Source of the DNA: an uncultured Saprospiraceae bacterium
GTDB lineage: Bacteria; Bacteroidota; Bacteroidia; Chitinophagales; Saprospiraceae
DNA: 64,000 nt
Direction of reading: 5' to 3'
Assembly: GCA_938016265.1 (NCBI GenBank)
Contig: CALLWB010000101.1
Coordinates: 34,829-98,828, forward strand
Shown here: piece after piece, positions 28,257 through 37,804 of the stretch
Layout of the letters: every line of letters begins with the position of its first letter
How positions within the stretch are numbered: the first letter of the stretch is position 1
Program-made: the position numbers and the translations under genes
The notes under the pieces: model-generated
What the model was told of the DNA's origin: nothing
Database searches by the model: none
The model's input: only the letters and a program-made list of their open reading frames with translations

Positions 28257-28980
28257 CTTCTATTACAGGCTCAGCAGTGTTTTATGTTGAATATGTCGCA
28301 AAATACAATAAATATTTATTAATTGGTTAATTGCGAAGTGGTATATCAAAGGATTCGCCTTCTGTTTTCTAAACCAAAATCTTGAAAATCAAACTCCTTG
28401 TAAAGACTTTAAACATAGCAAAGAAACATGCATTTGAACTATTTTAAAAGGTGGAGGAGATAAACTCTTGAAATTCGCATTCTACCAAGATTCTAAGTGA
28501 TATAATTCAAATCTTAATGCTTCAAATTATAAGTGTGGGAAAAGCGTAAAAAACATTCTATTATTCTTTTACATAAATAAAATTAGTTAAATTAGTTTGA
28601 AATATTAACACCCTAATTAACCCTAGACCAAAATCTATTTAGCATCTCATCAGTTTTTAATTTTTGTTCCATCTTTTGCAAATGCAACACCAATTCAATC
28701 AGGATCTTGTGAGCAATCCAAGCCTCTTAAAACGGAATCCAACAAATTAAAAACTAAAACTTTGAAGCCCAAATGAGTTATCTCCCTACAATCATTAGAA
28801 TAGTCAAATCTCCCACCTTCCCTAATTATTGGAAAATTCTAAGTCAAAAAATCAATCCGTTGAAACTAATTGTAGGCAGTCAAATTGACACTAAAGAAGA
28901 AAATTGCAACCTCAGCAGTTAGTTTCATTTGTTTTCTATTTCGTTCCTTCATGTTCAATTCATTAATCAATCCCTCAACT
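28257..28980. other. Long divergent intergenic region
   Basis: This spacer of about 720 bp separates the AAA+ gene and the G8-domain gene. It has an AATTGGTTAATTG word near 28319 that belongs to the dispersed AACCAAT repeat family. An in-frame TTG at 28885 and short ORFs such as 28773-28922 have no coding support. No RNA gene was recognised. Confidence 0.4.
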
Positions 28981-31900
28981 ATGTACAATTCAATTAAATT
29001 TTCCCCATTCCTTTTAATTTTAGGATTTTGCTTGATCGCGATTTATGGCAGTGCTGCTACAATTCAACCTGTTGCCTCTGGTTATTGGAATAACAACAAT
29101 ACTTGGCCAAATGGAGTTCAGCCTACCGTAAACGATGATGTCGTTGTCCCTTCTGGCATGACGCTTACCATGTTAGGCACGTGTAGGGCAAGAAATATTA
29201 TGGTTGCAGGAACGGTAAGAGGCATAAACACCCAAGCTGGCGGAGTATGGATAGATTTAGAAGCTCAAGGTATAATGGTTCAAAATGGTGGACTTTTCGA
29301 GATAGGAACAGAAACCAACCCTTATTTCTCCAATGAAAATAATCAAGGAATTCGTTGCAATATCAAGCTTACTGGAAGTAAAATTGCCAACCCCGCCAGT
29401 ACCTATAAAGCTATTGTGGTGATGGCAGGTGGGCGTCTGGAGCTGCATGGCAAGAAAAAAAATAGTTGGACAAATCTTGCAAACACAGCAAATGCTGGCA
29501 CAAATGTAATTACCCTGAAGGAATCTGTAAACTGGGAAATCGGAGATAAAATAGCACTTACCTCCACCGAATTAGCTCGCCAAATAGGAGGTGTTGGCAC
29601 ATGGGAATACGTTGATGAAGCTGAAATCGCCTCTATCAGTGCTGATGGAAAAACGATTACACTCGTCAATGCACTTCAATACAAGCATATCGGAGGTTCA
29701 ACATCTTATACAAGAGCAACGGATGGCAAGACCTGGGATGTCGATATTAATGGTGAAGTAGGACTGCTTTCGCATTATATCAAAATCGAGGGAAAAATGG
29801 ATGGTAACAACGAAAGTACAGGCTTTGGAGGGCATATGATGTTTATGAAGGGCTCAACAGTGCATATCGAAGACATCGAGTTGTATAAAATGGGGCAAAG
29901 AAGTGTACTTGGAAGATACCCAATACATTGGCACTTGAATGAGAATGCGGCACAAGGCAGTTATGTCAAAAACAGCAGCATTCACAAATCGTTTAATAGA
30001 GCGGTAACGATCCATGGAACTGATTATGTTACCGTTGACGGTGTTTTTGCTTATGATCATATTGGTCATGGCTTTTTTTTCGAAGACGGAGGAGAACGAT
30101 ACAACACCATAAAAAATAATGTAGTTTTTGTAACCAGACGACCAGCTCCTGGACAGCAACTGACACCATCAGACAATCAATTTAACCAAGCACAAAATAG
30201 AACTCCCTCCTCCTATTGGATTACCAACCCCAATAATTACTTTGAAAATAATGTAGCTGCAGGAACAGAAGGAACTGGTTTTTGGTTTGCTTTCCCTGCC
30301 AATGGGCCGTTATTCGCTACAGGTCAACTAAGTTATTATAGTGGAATAATACCTTGGCAAGAGCCGCTTGGTAGCTTCAATGGGTTTGTTGCGCATACTT
30401 GTATGACTGGCTTTGATGTTTTTGATCAGTTGAATGATGACCACTCCATAAAGGCTAATTTTGGTTGGTCAACAAATGGTCCACAATATTTGGATGGTGG
30501 TTTATTTTATGGCAATGATCAGGCTATCTACTGTGGTCTTGGTGTGCTAGGTACTAATGAAAATACGGTATTTCGAAATTGTGCATTCAGTGACAATAAA
30601 ACCGTCACTATGTTGGCTGGAAATCTTACTATATCCAATAGTCTATTTAATTCGGATGCCGATTTAGGCGTATTTACTGGAGATCGTAATTTCTTTAGAT
30701 TCTATGATGGACCGGGGCAGCACATTAATTGTCACTTTGAGGGTTGGAATCGTTCTTATACAAATATGATTATGCCACAAATTGGCGGTGGTGCAACTCC
30801 TAATGTCAATCCGACGTTTATTGGTACAACCAAAGGTTGGCCAGAGCCCTTTCCCTTTCAATTCGTAAATATTACTCCCGCTACCCGACCGGCTAAAGTC
30901 AATCAGTTTTTTAAAGATTACGATGGCGGATTACTAGGTAAAGCAAATACTACGTTGGTAAGAGACCACCCTTTCAATACAGACGGCCATGAATATAAAG
31001 AAAGTTCTTGGGTCAGGGCTACTCGATCTGATTATTTCTTCGCTACTATTTGGCTACATAGGGTAACTAGTAGCGCTGCACCACTCGCTGTCGTAAGATC
31101 TAAACCAGGAGAAAGTGATGTTTGTTTTTGGGATGTAGGAACGACTAACCAAACCTACAAATTTGGGGTAATTGTCAACCAGGGTTTTACCTATACTTAT
31201 CATCTTACTCAAATTCCAGCTTCTAAGAACATTCATATCATAATGGATAGAGGAGAAACTGGAGATTTGGTGATGATGAACTATAAAGGAATGGGAAGGT
31301 TACAAAACTTTAGCGTTACTGGTGCTACTGCAAGAGGCTCTATAGCCCAAGTGGAAGCAGCTACTAACAATTCCTACTTTATTGCAGCTAATGGGGATAC
31401 TTATCTAAAAATGAGAGCAACTGGCCCTGGAAGATCTACTGTTGATTTTAATTGGTCGGGGAATGGGACATTCCAACTTACTACTCCTCCGTGCACGTCA
31501 AATACAATTCCTCTTGCTACGGATAGCGATGGTGATGGAATGTCGGACGATGATGAAAATGCAGCATGTAGGTTACCTCAAGATGCAGGTGATTTAAGTT
31601 TTGATTTCGACATGAGCAATGAATCATTTACTACATCAAATATAGCAGCAACAAGTACTGCGAGTCCAATATATTGGCTTCTAAGGTCTGAATTTACAAA
31701 TGATCCATTTGTAATTAGAAGTGGTTTAAATTTTCCTGGATCGGAAGCTCAACAAATTAATGTTAGAACCAAATCAGAAGCGGCAGGTGCATTTCAGTTA
31801 TTTTGGGCGACAACAATAGCACCTAATTTCAATCAAGCGAACTCCATCATCCTTCTACCAAACCAAACTAATGTATTTGAAGAATTGAATTTTGATCTGA

Positions 31901-33003
31901 GCCAACATGCAGGTTGGATAGGGAAAACTATTACAGGTATTCGACTTGACTTTCCCGCTACGACTAATGGCATTGCTCACACTTGGGTTGACTATATTCA
32001 GGGTCCTCTAGCCAGTTCTACTAGTTGTAATCAGCCTCCTACCCTATCTTTTACGAGTCCCACATTGACAGAATTTGAGGAAGGACATGACTTAGGGGTC
32101 GAAGTAAACGCAATGGATGATGGTAGTGTAGACAACGTTCAGCTATTTCTAAACAATGTTTTAGTGCGCCAAGACAATGAATCCCCTTTTGAATGGGGAA
32201 CTGCTAGTGCAACCTTTCCCGATGTATCACTGCTCAATTTGGCATCAGGAACCTATACGTTAAAGGCTGTAGTCACAGACAATACTGGTCTTTCTACCAT
32301 TGCTACCCATGATTTTGATGTCATTCGTAGTATTTCATTAGATATTAGGGTATGTCTTGAGGGGCCAATGATTTTGTCTTCACAGACGATGATTAGTTTC
32401 CTACAGCAGTTAAATTTATTGCCCGCTGGTCAACCTTATAATGTTGCACCATGGAATTATATGGGGTCAGAAGGGCAAGGTTGGACCTCTTCAGATTATC
32501 CTGCTAATGCGGTAGATTGGGTATTGGTTTCTTTCAGAACGGGTCTTACAAAAAGTACAGAGGTCGTTTCGACAGCCGCTGTACTGCTTAATGACGGTTC
32601 CTTAATGTTCCCCAACCCTCGTGCTCTTTTAGCGTCTATGGGAAATTCATTTTACATAGTCATACAGCATCGAAACCATTTGGGGATCATATCTGCAGCT
32701 CCAATATCCTCAGTAAATGATGTGTTGACTCATGACTTTAGTCTTGAAGACAGTTATCCATTTGGATCAGGTCAAAAGGAATTGGCCCCGGGGCTTTGGG
32801 CTATGTTTGCTGGAGATGGCAACCAGATAGATGACCCGAATGGCTATGATATCAACGGTTGGGATCACGCCGACTGGAGTTATGAAAATGGAGGTTTTGA
32901 TATATACAATATCTTTGATTTCAATCTTGATGGTGATGTAAATGGGATAGATAAAATATTGTGGAATATTAACAATGGGACGCACTCTTCTTTGGAGAAA
33001 TAG
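28981..33003 (+). CDS. Secreted G8-domain, CEMIP/TMEM2-like beta-helix protein with dockerin-like C-terminal module
   Basis: From the ATG at 28981 a signal peptide (about 1-26, ending IYGSAA) leads into a G8 domain (about 27-150: YWNNNNTWPNGVQPTVNDDV ...). A right-handed beta-helix follows with the CEMIP-like GRYPIHWHLN near residue 311, HKSFNRAVTIHGTDYVTV and DHIGHGFFFEDG. In animals this architecture is found in the hyaluronan-degrading proteins CEMIP and TMEM2, so a glycan-binding or glycan-cleaving role is inferred. A TSP3-like calcium loop (DSDGDGMSDDDEN, about 848) and an Ig-like domain (about 1020-1117) precede the C-terminal module (about 1119-1340) with VDWVLVS, HRNHLGI and the loop DFNLDGDVNGID. 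A TTG at 28885 would add a second hydrophobic stretch and is less likely. No T9SS domain is present. Confidence 0.88.
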   Translation: MYNSIKFSPFLLILGFCLIAIYGSAATIQPVASGYWNNNNTWPNGVQPTVNDDVVVPSGMTLTMLGTCRARNIMVAGTVRGINTQAGGVWIDLEAQGIMVQNGGLFEIGTETNPYFSNENNQGIRCNIKLTGSKIANPASTYKAIVVMAGGRLELHGKKKNSWTNLANTANAGTNVITLKESVNWEIGDKIALTSTELARQIGGVGTWEYVDEAEIASISADGKTITLVNALQYKHIGGSTSYTRATDGKTWDVDINGEVGLLSHYIKIEGKMDGNNESTGFGGHMMFMKGSTVHIEDIELYKMGQRSVLGRYPIHWHLNENAAQGSYVKNSSIHKSFNRAVTIHGTDYVTVDGVFAYDHIGHGFFFEDGGERYNTIKNNVVFVTRRPAPGQQLTPSDNQFNQAQNRTPSSYWITNPNNYFENNVAAGTEGTGFWFAFPANGPLFATGQLSYYSGIIPWQEPLGSFNGFVAHTCMTGFDVFDQLNDDHSIKANFGWSTNGPQYLDGGLFYGNDQAIYCGLGVLGTNENTVFRNCAFSDNKTVTMLAGNLTISNSLFNSDADLGVFTGDRNFFRFYDGPGQHINCHFEGWNRSYTNMIMPQIGGGATPNVNPTFIGTTKGWPEPFPFQFVNITPATRPAKVNQFFKDYDGGLLGKANTTLVRDHPFNTDGHEYKESSWVRATRSDYFFATIWLHRVTSSAAPLAVVRSKPGESDVCFWDVGTTNQTYKFGVIVNQGFTYTYHLTQIPASKNIHIIMDRGETGDLVMMNYKGMGRLQNFSVTGATARGSIAQVEAATNNSYFIAANGDTYLKMRATGPGRSTVDFNWSGNGTFQLTTPPCTSNTIPLATDSDGDGMSDDDENAACRLPQDAGDLSFDFDMSNESFTTSNIAATSTASPIYWLLRSEFTNDPFVIRSGLNFPGSEAQQINVRTKSEAAGAFQLFWATTIAPNFNQANSIILLPNQTNVFEELNFDLSQHAGWIGKTITGIRLDFPATTNGIAHTWVDYIQGPLASSTSCNQPPTLSFTSPTLTEFEEGHDLGVEVNAMDDGSVDNVQLFLNNVLVRQDNESPFEWGTASATFPDVSLLNLASGTYTLKAVVTDNTGLSTIATHDFDVIRSISLDIRVCLEGPMILSSQTMISFLQQLNLLPAGQPYNVAPWNYMGSEGQGWTSSDYPANAVDWVLVSFRTGLTKSTEVVSTAAVLLNDGSLMFPNPRALLASMGNSFYIVIQHRNHLGIISAAPISSVNDVLTHDFSLEDSYPFGSGQKELAPGLWAMFAGDGNQIDDPNGYDINGWDHADWSYENGGFDIYNIFDFNLDGDVNGIDKILWNINNGTHSSLEK

Positions 33004-33140
33004 GACCTTTTGTGGTACAAGGTAACTGGTAGAAAGTAGAAGAAGGACTTGTTTTGCTAGCGCAATACTGATGGTAGCGGGTAGAAGGACAAATGCGGAC
33101 TCGACAATTTTCCACTATTTATACCTGCGCCATTACCTTG

Positions 33141-33165
33141 AACCAATCCACTATTTAACCAATAA
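33141..33165. repeat. Dispersed AACCAAT-type intergenic repeat, copy 1
   Basis: A 25-base stretch built as AACCAATCCACTAT, T, TAACCAATAA is nearly identical to 37720-37743. It lies in the 250-bp spacer after the G8-domain gene, next to short GGTAGAAAG / GGTAGAAGG words at 33028-33090. Confidence 0.6.
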
Positions 33166-33255
33166 CAAAATATACAAGGGATTCATTGAGTTCTTAAAAT
33201 TCCAGTTATTTTGGCACTATAATCGTTTACTACAAAGAAACAACACGGGAGATTT

Positions 33256-34677
33256 ATGAAACGAGTATGGATTAGCGTACTATTAATATTTGTAGGAGCA
33301 CAGATTGCTGTTGCTCAGAAGGCTTTGATTTTAGGGAATATAACGGATCCGACTACTAAATTGGTGAAGGTCGATTATCTAACCAATTTGCTGGATGGGT
33401 CGAGCATTTCATTTGAGGTTGACGTAGATGCTACTGGAGGATACATCTTCTTATTGCCTATAGACCAGCCAACTATCGTCAATTTGTATTATGACAATGA
33501 TAATATCAAATTGTTCTTAAAGCCTGGAAATCAGCTTCATTTTAATTTTCATTCAGAAGATTTTAAGGAAAAGATTGTCTTTGGTGGAGACGGGAAGGAA
33601 GACAACGAAATATTGTACGACTATCGGAAAACCTTTGACCAGCTGAGCAGCAGCACTCGCCGCATCTTCATGACAGAATATCCGATTGCAGCAGACATTT
33701 TGGAACAAATGCGACAACTTGGCCCCTATCAATTTACCGAGTACGCCAAAAAAAATAAACAAGAAGAATTGGATTTCTACCTTCAATCCCTGGAGAAAGG
33801 TCCCAGTCAAGAATTTAACAATTACCTAAATCGACATATTGAATACAAGTGGACGATCTACCGAATGATGTACCCCAACTACCATCAAAACCTAGTATTG
33901 AATGAAAACTACTACGATTTTGTGAAGGAAGTGGACATCATGAGCGAAGATGCGCTTTCCAGCAAAGACTACATTAGTTTTCTAGATAAATTTATGGACT
34001 TTGTCTACCATGAAGCCATCCGAGAACAAGGACTGCAAGAGGTCTATTATTTTGATGAGAAATATAACCTCGTAAAAACATTTTTTGATGGAGAATTGCG
34101 CGACTACGCACTCGCCCGTTTACTAATTACAAAGGTGAATCGTTCAAATTATGAAAAAATAAAACCGTTATTCGATGACTATATGGCAACTAGTACGTCT
34201 GACTTTCCGAAGGCAACAATATCAAGGGTTTTAGGGGAACTGACTCAATTCAGTACAGGTACTACAGCCCCCGATTTTCAACTTACTGATCGCGACGGGA
34301 ATAGTGTAAGACTGTCTGATTACAGAGGCAAAATGGTTTATCTGAGCTTCTGGGCAAGCTGGTGCAAACCATGCATTGAAGAAATACATCGTTCTAAAGA
34401 AAACAAGGGGGCGCTCTACGGAGAAAACATAGAATTTGTATATGTTTCAATAGACAAAAGTGAATCCAGTTGGCAAAAAGCAATGACCAGTAATGGCATG
34501 ACAGGGGTACAGATGTGGGCAGGACCGACCAGAGGATCAAAAGTGGAAAAAGACTATCAAATTGTTAGTTTGCCAGTTTACTTCCTTTTAAAAGAAGATG
34601 GGACCTATATTATGGATTTTCCCAAAGCAGGAGATCCTGGTTTCTCTAATTTCATCAGAAACAATATTGGTCTGTAA
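33256..34677 (+). CDS. TlpA-family thiol-disulfide oxidoreductase
   Basis: The 473-residue protein has a signal peptide (about 1-20, ending IAVAQ), an N-terminal beta-rich domain (about 25-115), a helical middle part (about 120-330) and a thioredoxin-fold C-terminal domain (about 335-473) starting APDFQLTDRDGN. The redox motif is WCKPC, with C370 and C373, and the cis-Pro follows in SLPVYFLL. This architecture is common in Bacteroidota periplasmic TlpA/ResA-like reductants that keep cytochrome or exported-protein Cys reduced. The exact partner is unknown. The ATG at 33256 directly precedes a typical MKR signal sequence. A possible terminator hairpin follows at 34703. Confidence 0.93.
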   Translation: MKRVWISVLLIFVGAQIAVAQKALILGNITDPTTKLVKVDYLTNLLDGSSISFEVDVDATGGYIFLLPIDQPTIVNLYYDNDNIKLFLKPGNQLHFNFHSEDFKEKIVFGGDGKEDNEILYDYRKTFDQLSSSTRRIFMTEYPIAADILEQMRQLGPYQFTEYAKKNKQEELDFYLQSLEKGPSQEFNNYLNRHIEYKWTIYRMMYPNYHQNLVLNENYYDFVKEVDIMSEDALSSKDYISFLDKFMDFVYHEAIREQGLQEVYYFDEKYNLVKTFFDGELRDYALARLLITKVNRSNYEKIKPLFDDYMATSTSDFPKATISRVLGELTQFSTGTTAPDFQLTDRDGNSVRLSDYRGKMVYLSFWASWCKPCIEEIHRSKENKGALYGENIEFVYVSIDKSESSWQKAMTSNGMTGVQMWAGPTRGSKVEKDYQIVSLPVYFLLKEDGTYIMDFPKAGDPGFSNFIRNNIGL

Positions 34678-34702
34678 CTTAGGCCATAACACAACAATTT
34701 AT

Positions 34703-34735
34703 ACAATTCCTCGTAAAGGGTATAGAATTGTTTTG
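34703..34735 (+). terminator. Weak Rho-independent terminator after the TlpA-like gene
   Basis: ACAATTC (34703-34709) pairs with GAATTGT (34725-34731), with a 15-base loop and TTTT following. The stem is short and AT-rich, so termination is only probable. Confidence 0.4.
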
Positions 34736-34959
34736 GACTAAACAATATAGGTAGACAAGCTATGGAGATTACAATCTCTGAACTATTTATATACAAATAA
34801 ACATTTGGGAACAAAAAGATATTCCTTTTTGTTATTAATATATTAAGGTTCTGTTATTATTTATCCATAAATAGTATTTTTTAGTAAATTTCCTACTAGG
34901 AATTGTATATTTAGCCCCTCAATAAAGTCTTTTTTCTTTGATAAAAAACAAACATTAAA

Positions 34960-37602
34960 TTGACTGATAACACGTTAAGCTATAAATTTAGAGATCTCAA
35001 AGTCTATTCCTCTAGGGAATGGCTAGCTAATAATATGAAAAAGTATCGTCAGGTTTTTGAACGGTACCAATCTGATTATATCTATGCAGAGCTTTCCTTC
35101 CATAATAAACAGTTTGATCGCGAAGACTGGGATGTAGAGGTAGAATTGAAGTGCTTTTCCACCAAAAAAAGCCAAAAAGAAATTTGCAACCTTCCCATAA
35201 AAAGAAAGGTTAGCAAATACGACAACGTCATTTATATAAGAGAAGGCTGGGGAAATAAAAAATATGGTGCTTTCTGGAAAAAAGGCACCTACTACTGGGA
35301 AGCATGGATAGATGGTGTAAAAGTAGGAACGAAATACTTTTATGTGGAAGATTCCGGCAAAACTGCAGAGGAAGCTCCAGGCCCATATATCCGATTGAAG
35401 TCTGTAAAACTCTATGAAGGTTCCTACGACGATGTGCCCTTAGAAAGCAGAGTCTACTACAAAAACTTCAGCATGGAAGAGACTAGATACGTCTATGTCG
35501 AATTGATGCTCGAAAATATAAATCATGTTAAGAACTGGCAATGTGAGATCTTCTTCAAGTTCCACAACGAAGCCAGAGAAATGAAGGGACAGGTCGTCAA
35601 ACTTCAGAATGTCAGAAAACTGGACGAAAGTATAATGATGACCGCAGGCTGGGGCTCCAATGTAAAAGGGTCGTGGCGAGAAGACAGCTACAGCGTCGAT
35701 ATCATATTTATGGATCGACTGATGGCTACTATCCCGTTTCGCGTAGATGACGATTTTGAAGAAGGTGTCACAAGCATACTCCTACCCCATCATCAAACAT
35801 TGACTATTCTGACTTCTGATACGGATCAGGATGAGTCTTTTGAAGATGTTATGGTAAATCTGGATGCCCTAATCGGCTTATCCGACATCAAACGGCAAGT
35901 CAGAGACCACGCTCAATATCTACAGTTCTTACAACTAAGAAAAAACAAAGGCTTCGAAGAAAAAGAAGAAGTAAATATCCACTCCGTATTTATCGGCAAT
36001 CCTGGTACTGGTAAAACAACTGTCGCCAAAATGATGGGCAAACTCTATAAGAAAATGGGCTTGCTGACTAAAGGACATGTGCATGAAGTAGATCGGGTGG
36101 ATTTGATTGGCGAATATATCGGTCAAACTGCTCCTAAAGTAAAAGAAGCCATCGAAAAAGCAAGAGGCGGTGTCCTTTTCATAGATGAAGCCTACTCTTT
36201 GGCGCGGACCAACGACGATAGTAAAGATTTTGGTAGAGAAGTAATTGAGATCCTAGTAAAAGAAATGTCGGACGGAGAAGGCGATATGGCAGTTATTGTA
36301 GCTGGCTATCCCAAGGAAATGGGGCACTTTATGGACTCTAATCCAGGGCTAAAATCCAGATTCAAAATTTATTTTGAGTTTGCAGACTACCTGCCGCAAG
36401 AAATGTCCAAAATTGTTGACTATACCGCTCAAGAAATAAAGAATGTAACGATGTCTCCAAGTGCGAAAAAACGCATTGACGAAGTTATAACAGAAGCCTA
36501 TAGAAACCGAGATCGGTCTTTCGGAAACGCTAGATTTGTAAATGATATCGTAGAACAAGCCAAAGTGAATCTAGGTCTACGGGTCATGTCTCACGAAAAT
36601 CCTGACGGACTGCCGGACAATGATTTGTCCACCATCCTACTGGAAGATGTCGAGAAAATTGACATTATCAAGAAAAAAAGAATTCCAAATATTCCAATAG
36701 ACGAAAAACTGTTGAAAGAAGCGTTGGGAGAATTGAACCATCTTATTGGGATGGGCAGCGTGAAGGAACAGATCAACGAATTGGTAAGATTGGTGCGGTT
36801 TTACAGAGAAACTGAGCGCAATGTGCTTAATAAGTTTTACCTGCACACCGTTTTCATTGGCAATCCAGGAACTGGTAAAACTACCGTTGCTAGAATTCTA
36901 ACTAAAATATACAAAGCACTGGGCGTTCTAGAAAGAGGCCACATGGTCGAAACCGATCGCCAAGGACTAGTGGCAGGGTTTGTTGGCCAAACAGCCATCA
37001 AGACCGCAGAGAAAGTTGACGAATCTATTGGTGGCGTTCTTTTCATTGATGAAGCCTACTCCCTAGGACAAACCACTGCAGGAGCAAATGGTGGAGATTT
37101 TGGTAATGAAGCCATTCAAACCCTCCTCAAGCGAATGGAAGACAACCGAGGCGAGTTTTTTGTATTTGCAGCAGGGTACCCTGAAAACATGGATGGATTT
37201 CTGAAAACCAACCCTGGATTGCGGTCCCGATTTGACAAGATTCTGAAGTTTGAAGATTATACGGCAGATGAATTGGTGGAAATCGCCATGCTCATGCTCA
37301 AGGAAGAAAAGATTGTTCCTGAAGAGAAAGCAACCGCCCACCTCAAGAAATACTTAGCTTTTCAATACGAATTTAGGGACAAGTATTTTGGCAATGCGCG
37401 TACCGTTAGAAATTTGATCACGGAAGCCATCAAAAATCAAAATTTACGCCTTTCTTCTTTAACTAAGAAACAGCGAACACGTAAGATGATAAAGATGTTG
37501 ACCTTTGAAGATGTTCAAAACTTCAAATTGGACAAGGACTCCGATGTCATCTTTACTAGAAAATCTATCGGCTTTAAAAAACGAGCACAAGGATCTAGTT
37601 AG
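34960..37602 (+). CDS. Tandem CbbX/SpoVK-type AAA+ ATPase with duplicated beta-rich N-terminal domain
   Basis: Two full CbbX-like AAA+ modules lie in 880 residues: Walker A GNPGTGKTT at about 346-354 and 634-642, each followed by GGVLFIDEAYSL, an EVIEILVKEM / EAIQTLLKRM helix, AGYP and NPGL.SRF. Residues 12-132 and 147-265 are two copies of an unfamiliar beta-rich domain; both have a KVY/KLY start, a Y(I/V)Y.EL strand and a GWG...G.(F/S)W loop. Because the first copy begins before the first ATG (codon 26), the TTG at 34960 is the better start. CbbX proteins remodel rubisco, but relatives act in varied assembly tasks; with the N-domains it probably remodels an unknown complex. It is cytoplasmic and a single gene. 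ATP hydrolysis looks intact in both modules. Confidence 0.9.
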   Translation: MTDNTLSYKFRDLKVYSSREWLANNMKKYRQVFERYQSDYIYAELSFHNKQFDREDWDVEVELKCFSTKKSQKEICNLPIKRKVSKYDNVIYIREGWGNKKYGAFWKKGTYYWEAWIDGVKVGTKYFYVEDSGKTAEEAPGPYIRLKSVKLYEGSYDDVPLESRVYYKNFSMEETRYVYVELMLENINHVKNWQCEIFFKFHNEAREMKGQVVKLQNVRKLDESIMMTAGWGSNVKGSWREDSYSVDIIFMDRLMATIPFRVDDDFEEGVTSILLPHHQTLTILTSDTDQDESFEDVMVNLDALIGLSDIKRQVRDHAQYLQFLQLRKNKGFEEKEEVNIHSVFIGNPGTGKTTVAKMMGKLYKKMGLLTKGHVHEVDRVDLIGEYIGQTAPKVKEAIEKARGGVLFIDEAYSLARTNDDSKDFGREVIEILVKEMSDGEGDMAVIVAGYPKEMGHFMDSNPGLKSRFKIYFEFADYLPQEMSKIVDYTAQEIKNVTMSPSAKKRIDEVITEAYRNRDRSFGNARFVNDIVEQAKVNLGLRVMSHENPDGLPDNDLSTILLEDVEKIDIIKKKRIPNIPIDEKLLKEALGELNHLIGMGSVKEQINELVRLVRFYRETERNVLNKFYLHTVFIGNPGTGKTTVARILTKIYKALGVLERGHMVETDRQGLVAGFVGQTAIKTAEKVDESIGGVLFIDEAYSLGQTTAGANGGDFGNEAIQTLLKRMEDNRGEFFVFAAGYPENMDGFLKTNPGLRSRFDKILKFEDYTADELVEIAMLMLKEEKIVPEEKATAHLKKYLAFQYEFRDKYFGNARTVRNLITEAIKNQNLRLSSLTKKQRTRKMIKMLTFEDVQNFKLDKDSDVIFTRKSIGFKKRAQGSS

Positions 37603-37611
37603 TAATGGTGA

Positions 37612-37790
37612 ATTGGTTAGTGGTGTTATAGTATAATGGTTAATTGTACTATCTTGAACGGTGATTTTCCATTCGACAATCAAATCATTCTCTATTTTAC
37701 TATCAAACAAACAACGATTAACCAATCCACTATTAACCAATAAGCATTAACCAATCAAACCATTAACTAAGCCAAACAATAACCAATTAA
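37612..37790. repeat. Cluster of AACCAAT / ATTGGTT repeats upstream of the GT-C gene
   Basis: The 37603-37804 spacer is packed with words of the form TTAACCAAT. They occur in inverted form at 37612-37640 (ATTGGTTAG, ATGGTTAAT) and direct form at 37718-37790 (at least five copies). 37720-37743 is nearly identical to 33141-33165. The inverted parts could fold back on each other. Confidence 0.65.
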
Positions 37791-37804
37791 CCATTTTAAC
37801 GGTC

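Noticed and set aside
28773..28922. Small 49-codon ORF upstream of the G8-domain gene
   Set aside because: Short, in an AT-rich spacer, no signal or homologous motif seen; likely chance.
33071..33259. 62-codon plus-strand ORF before the TlpA-like gene
   Set aside because: It covers an intergenic dispersed repeat and overlaps the start of the next gene; no motif or signal peptide is seen.
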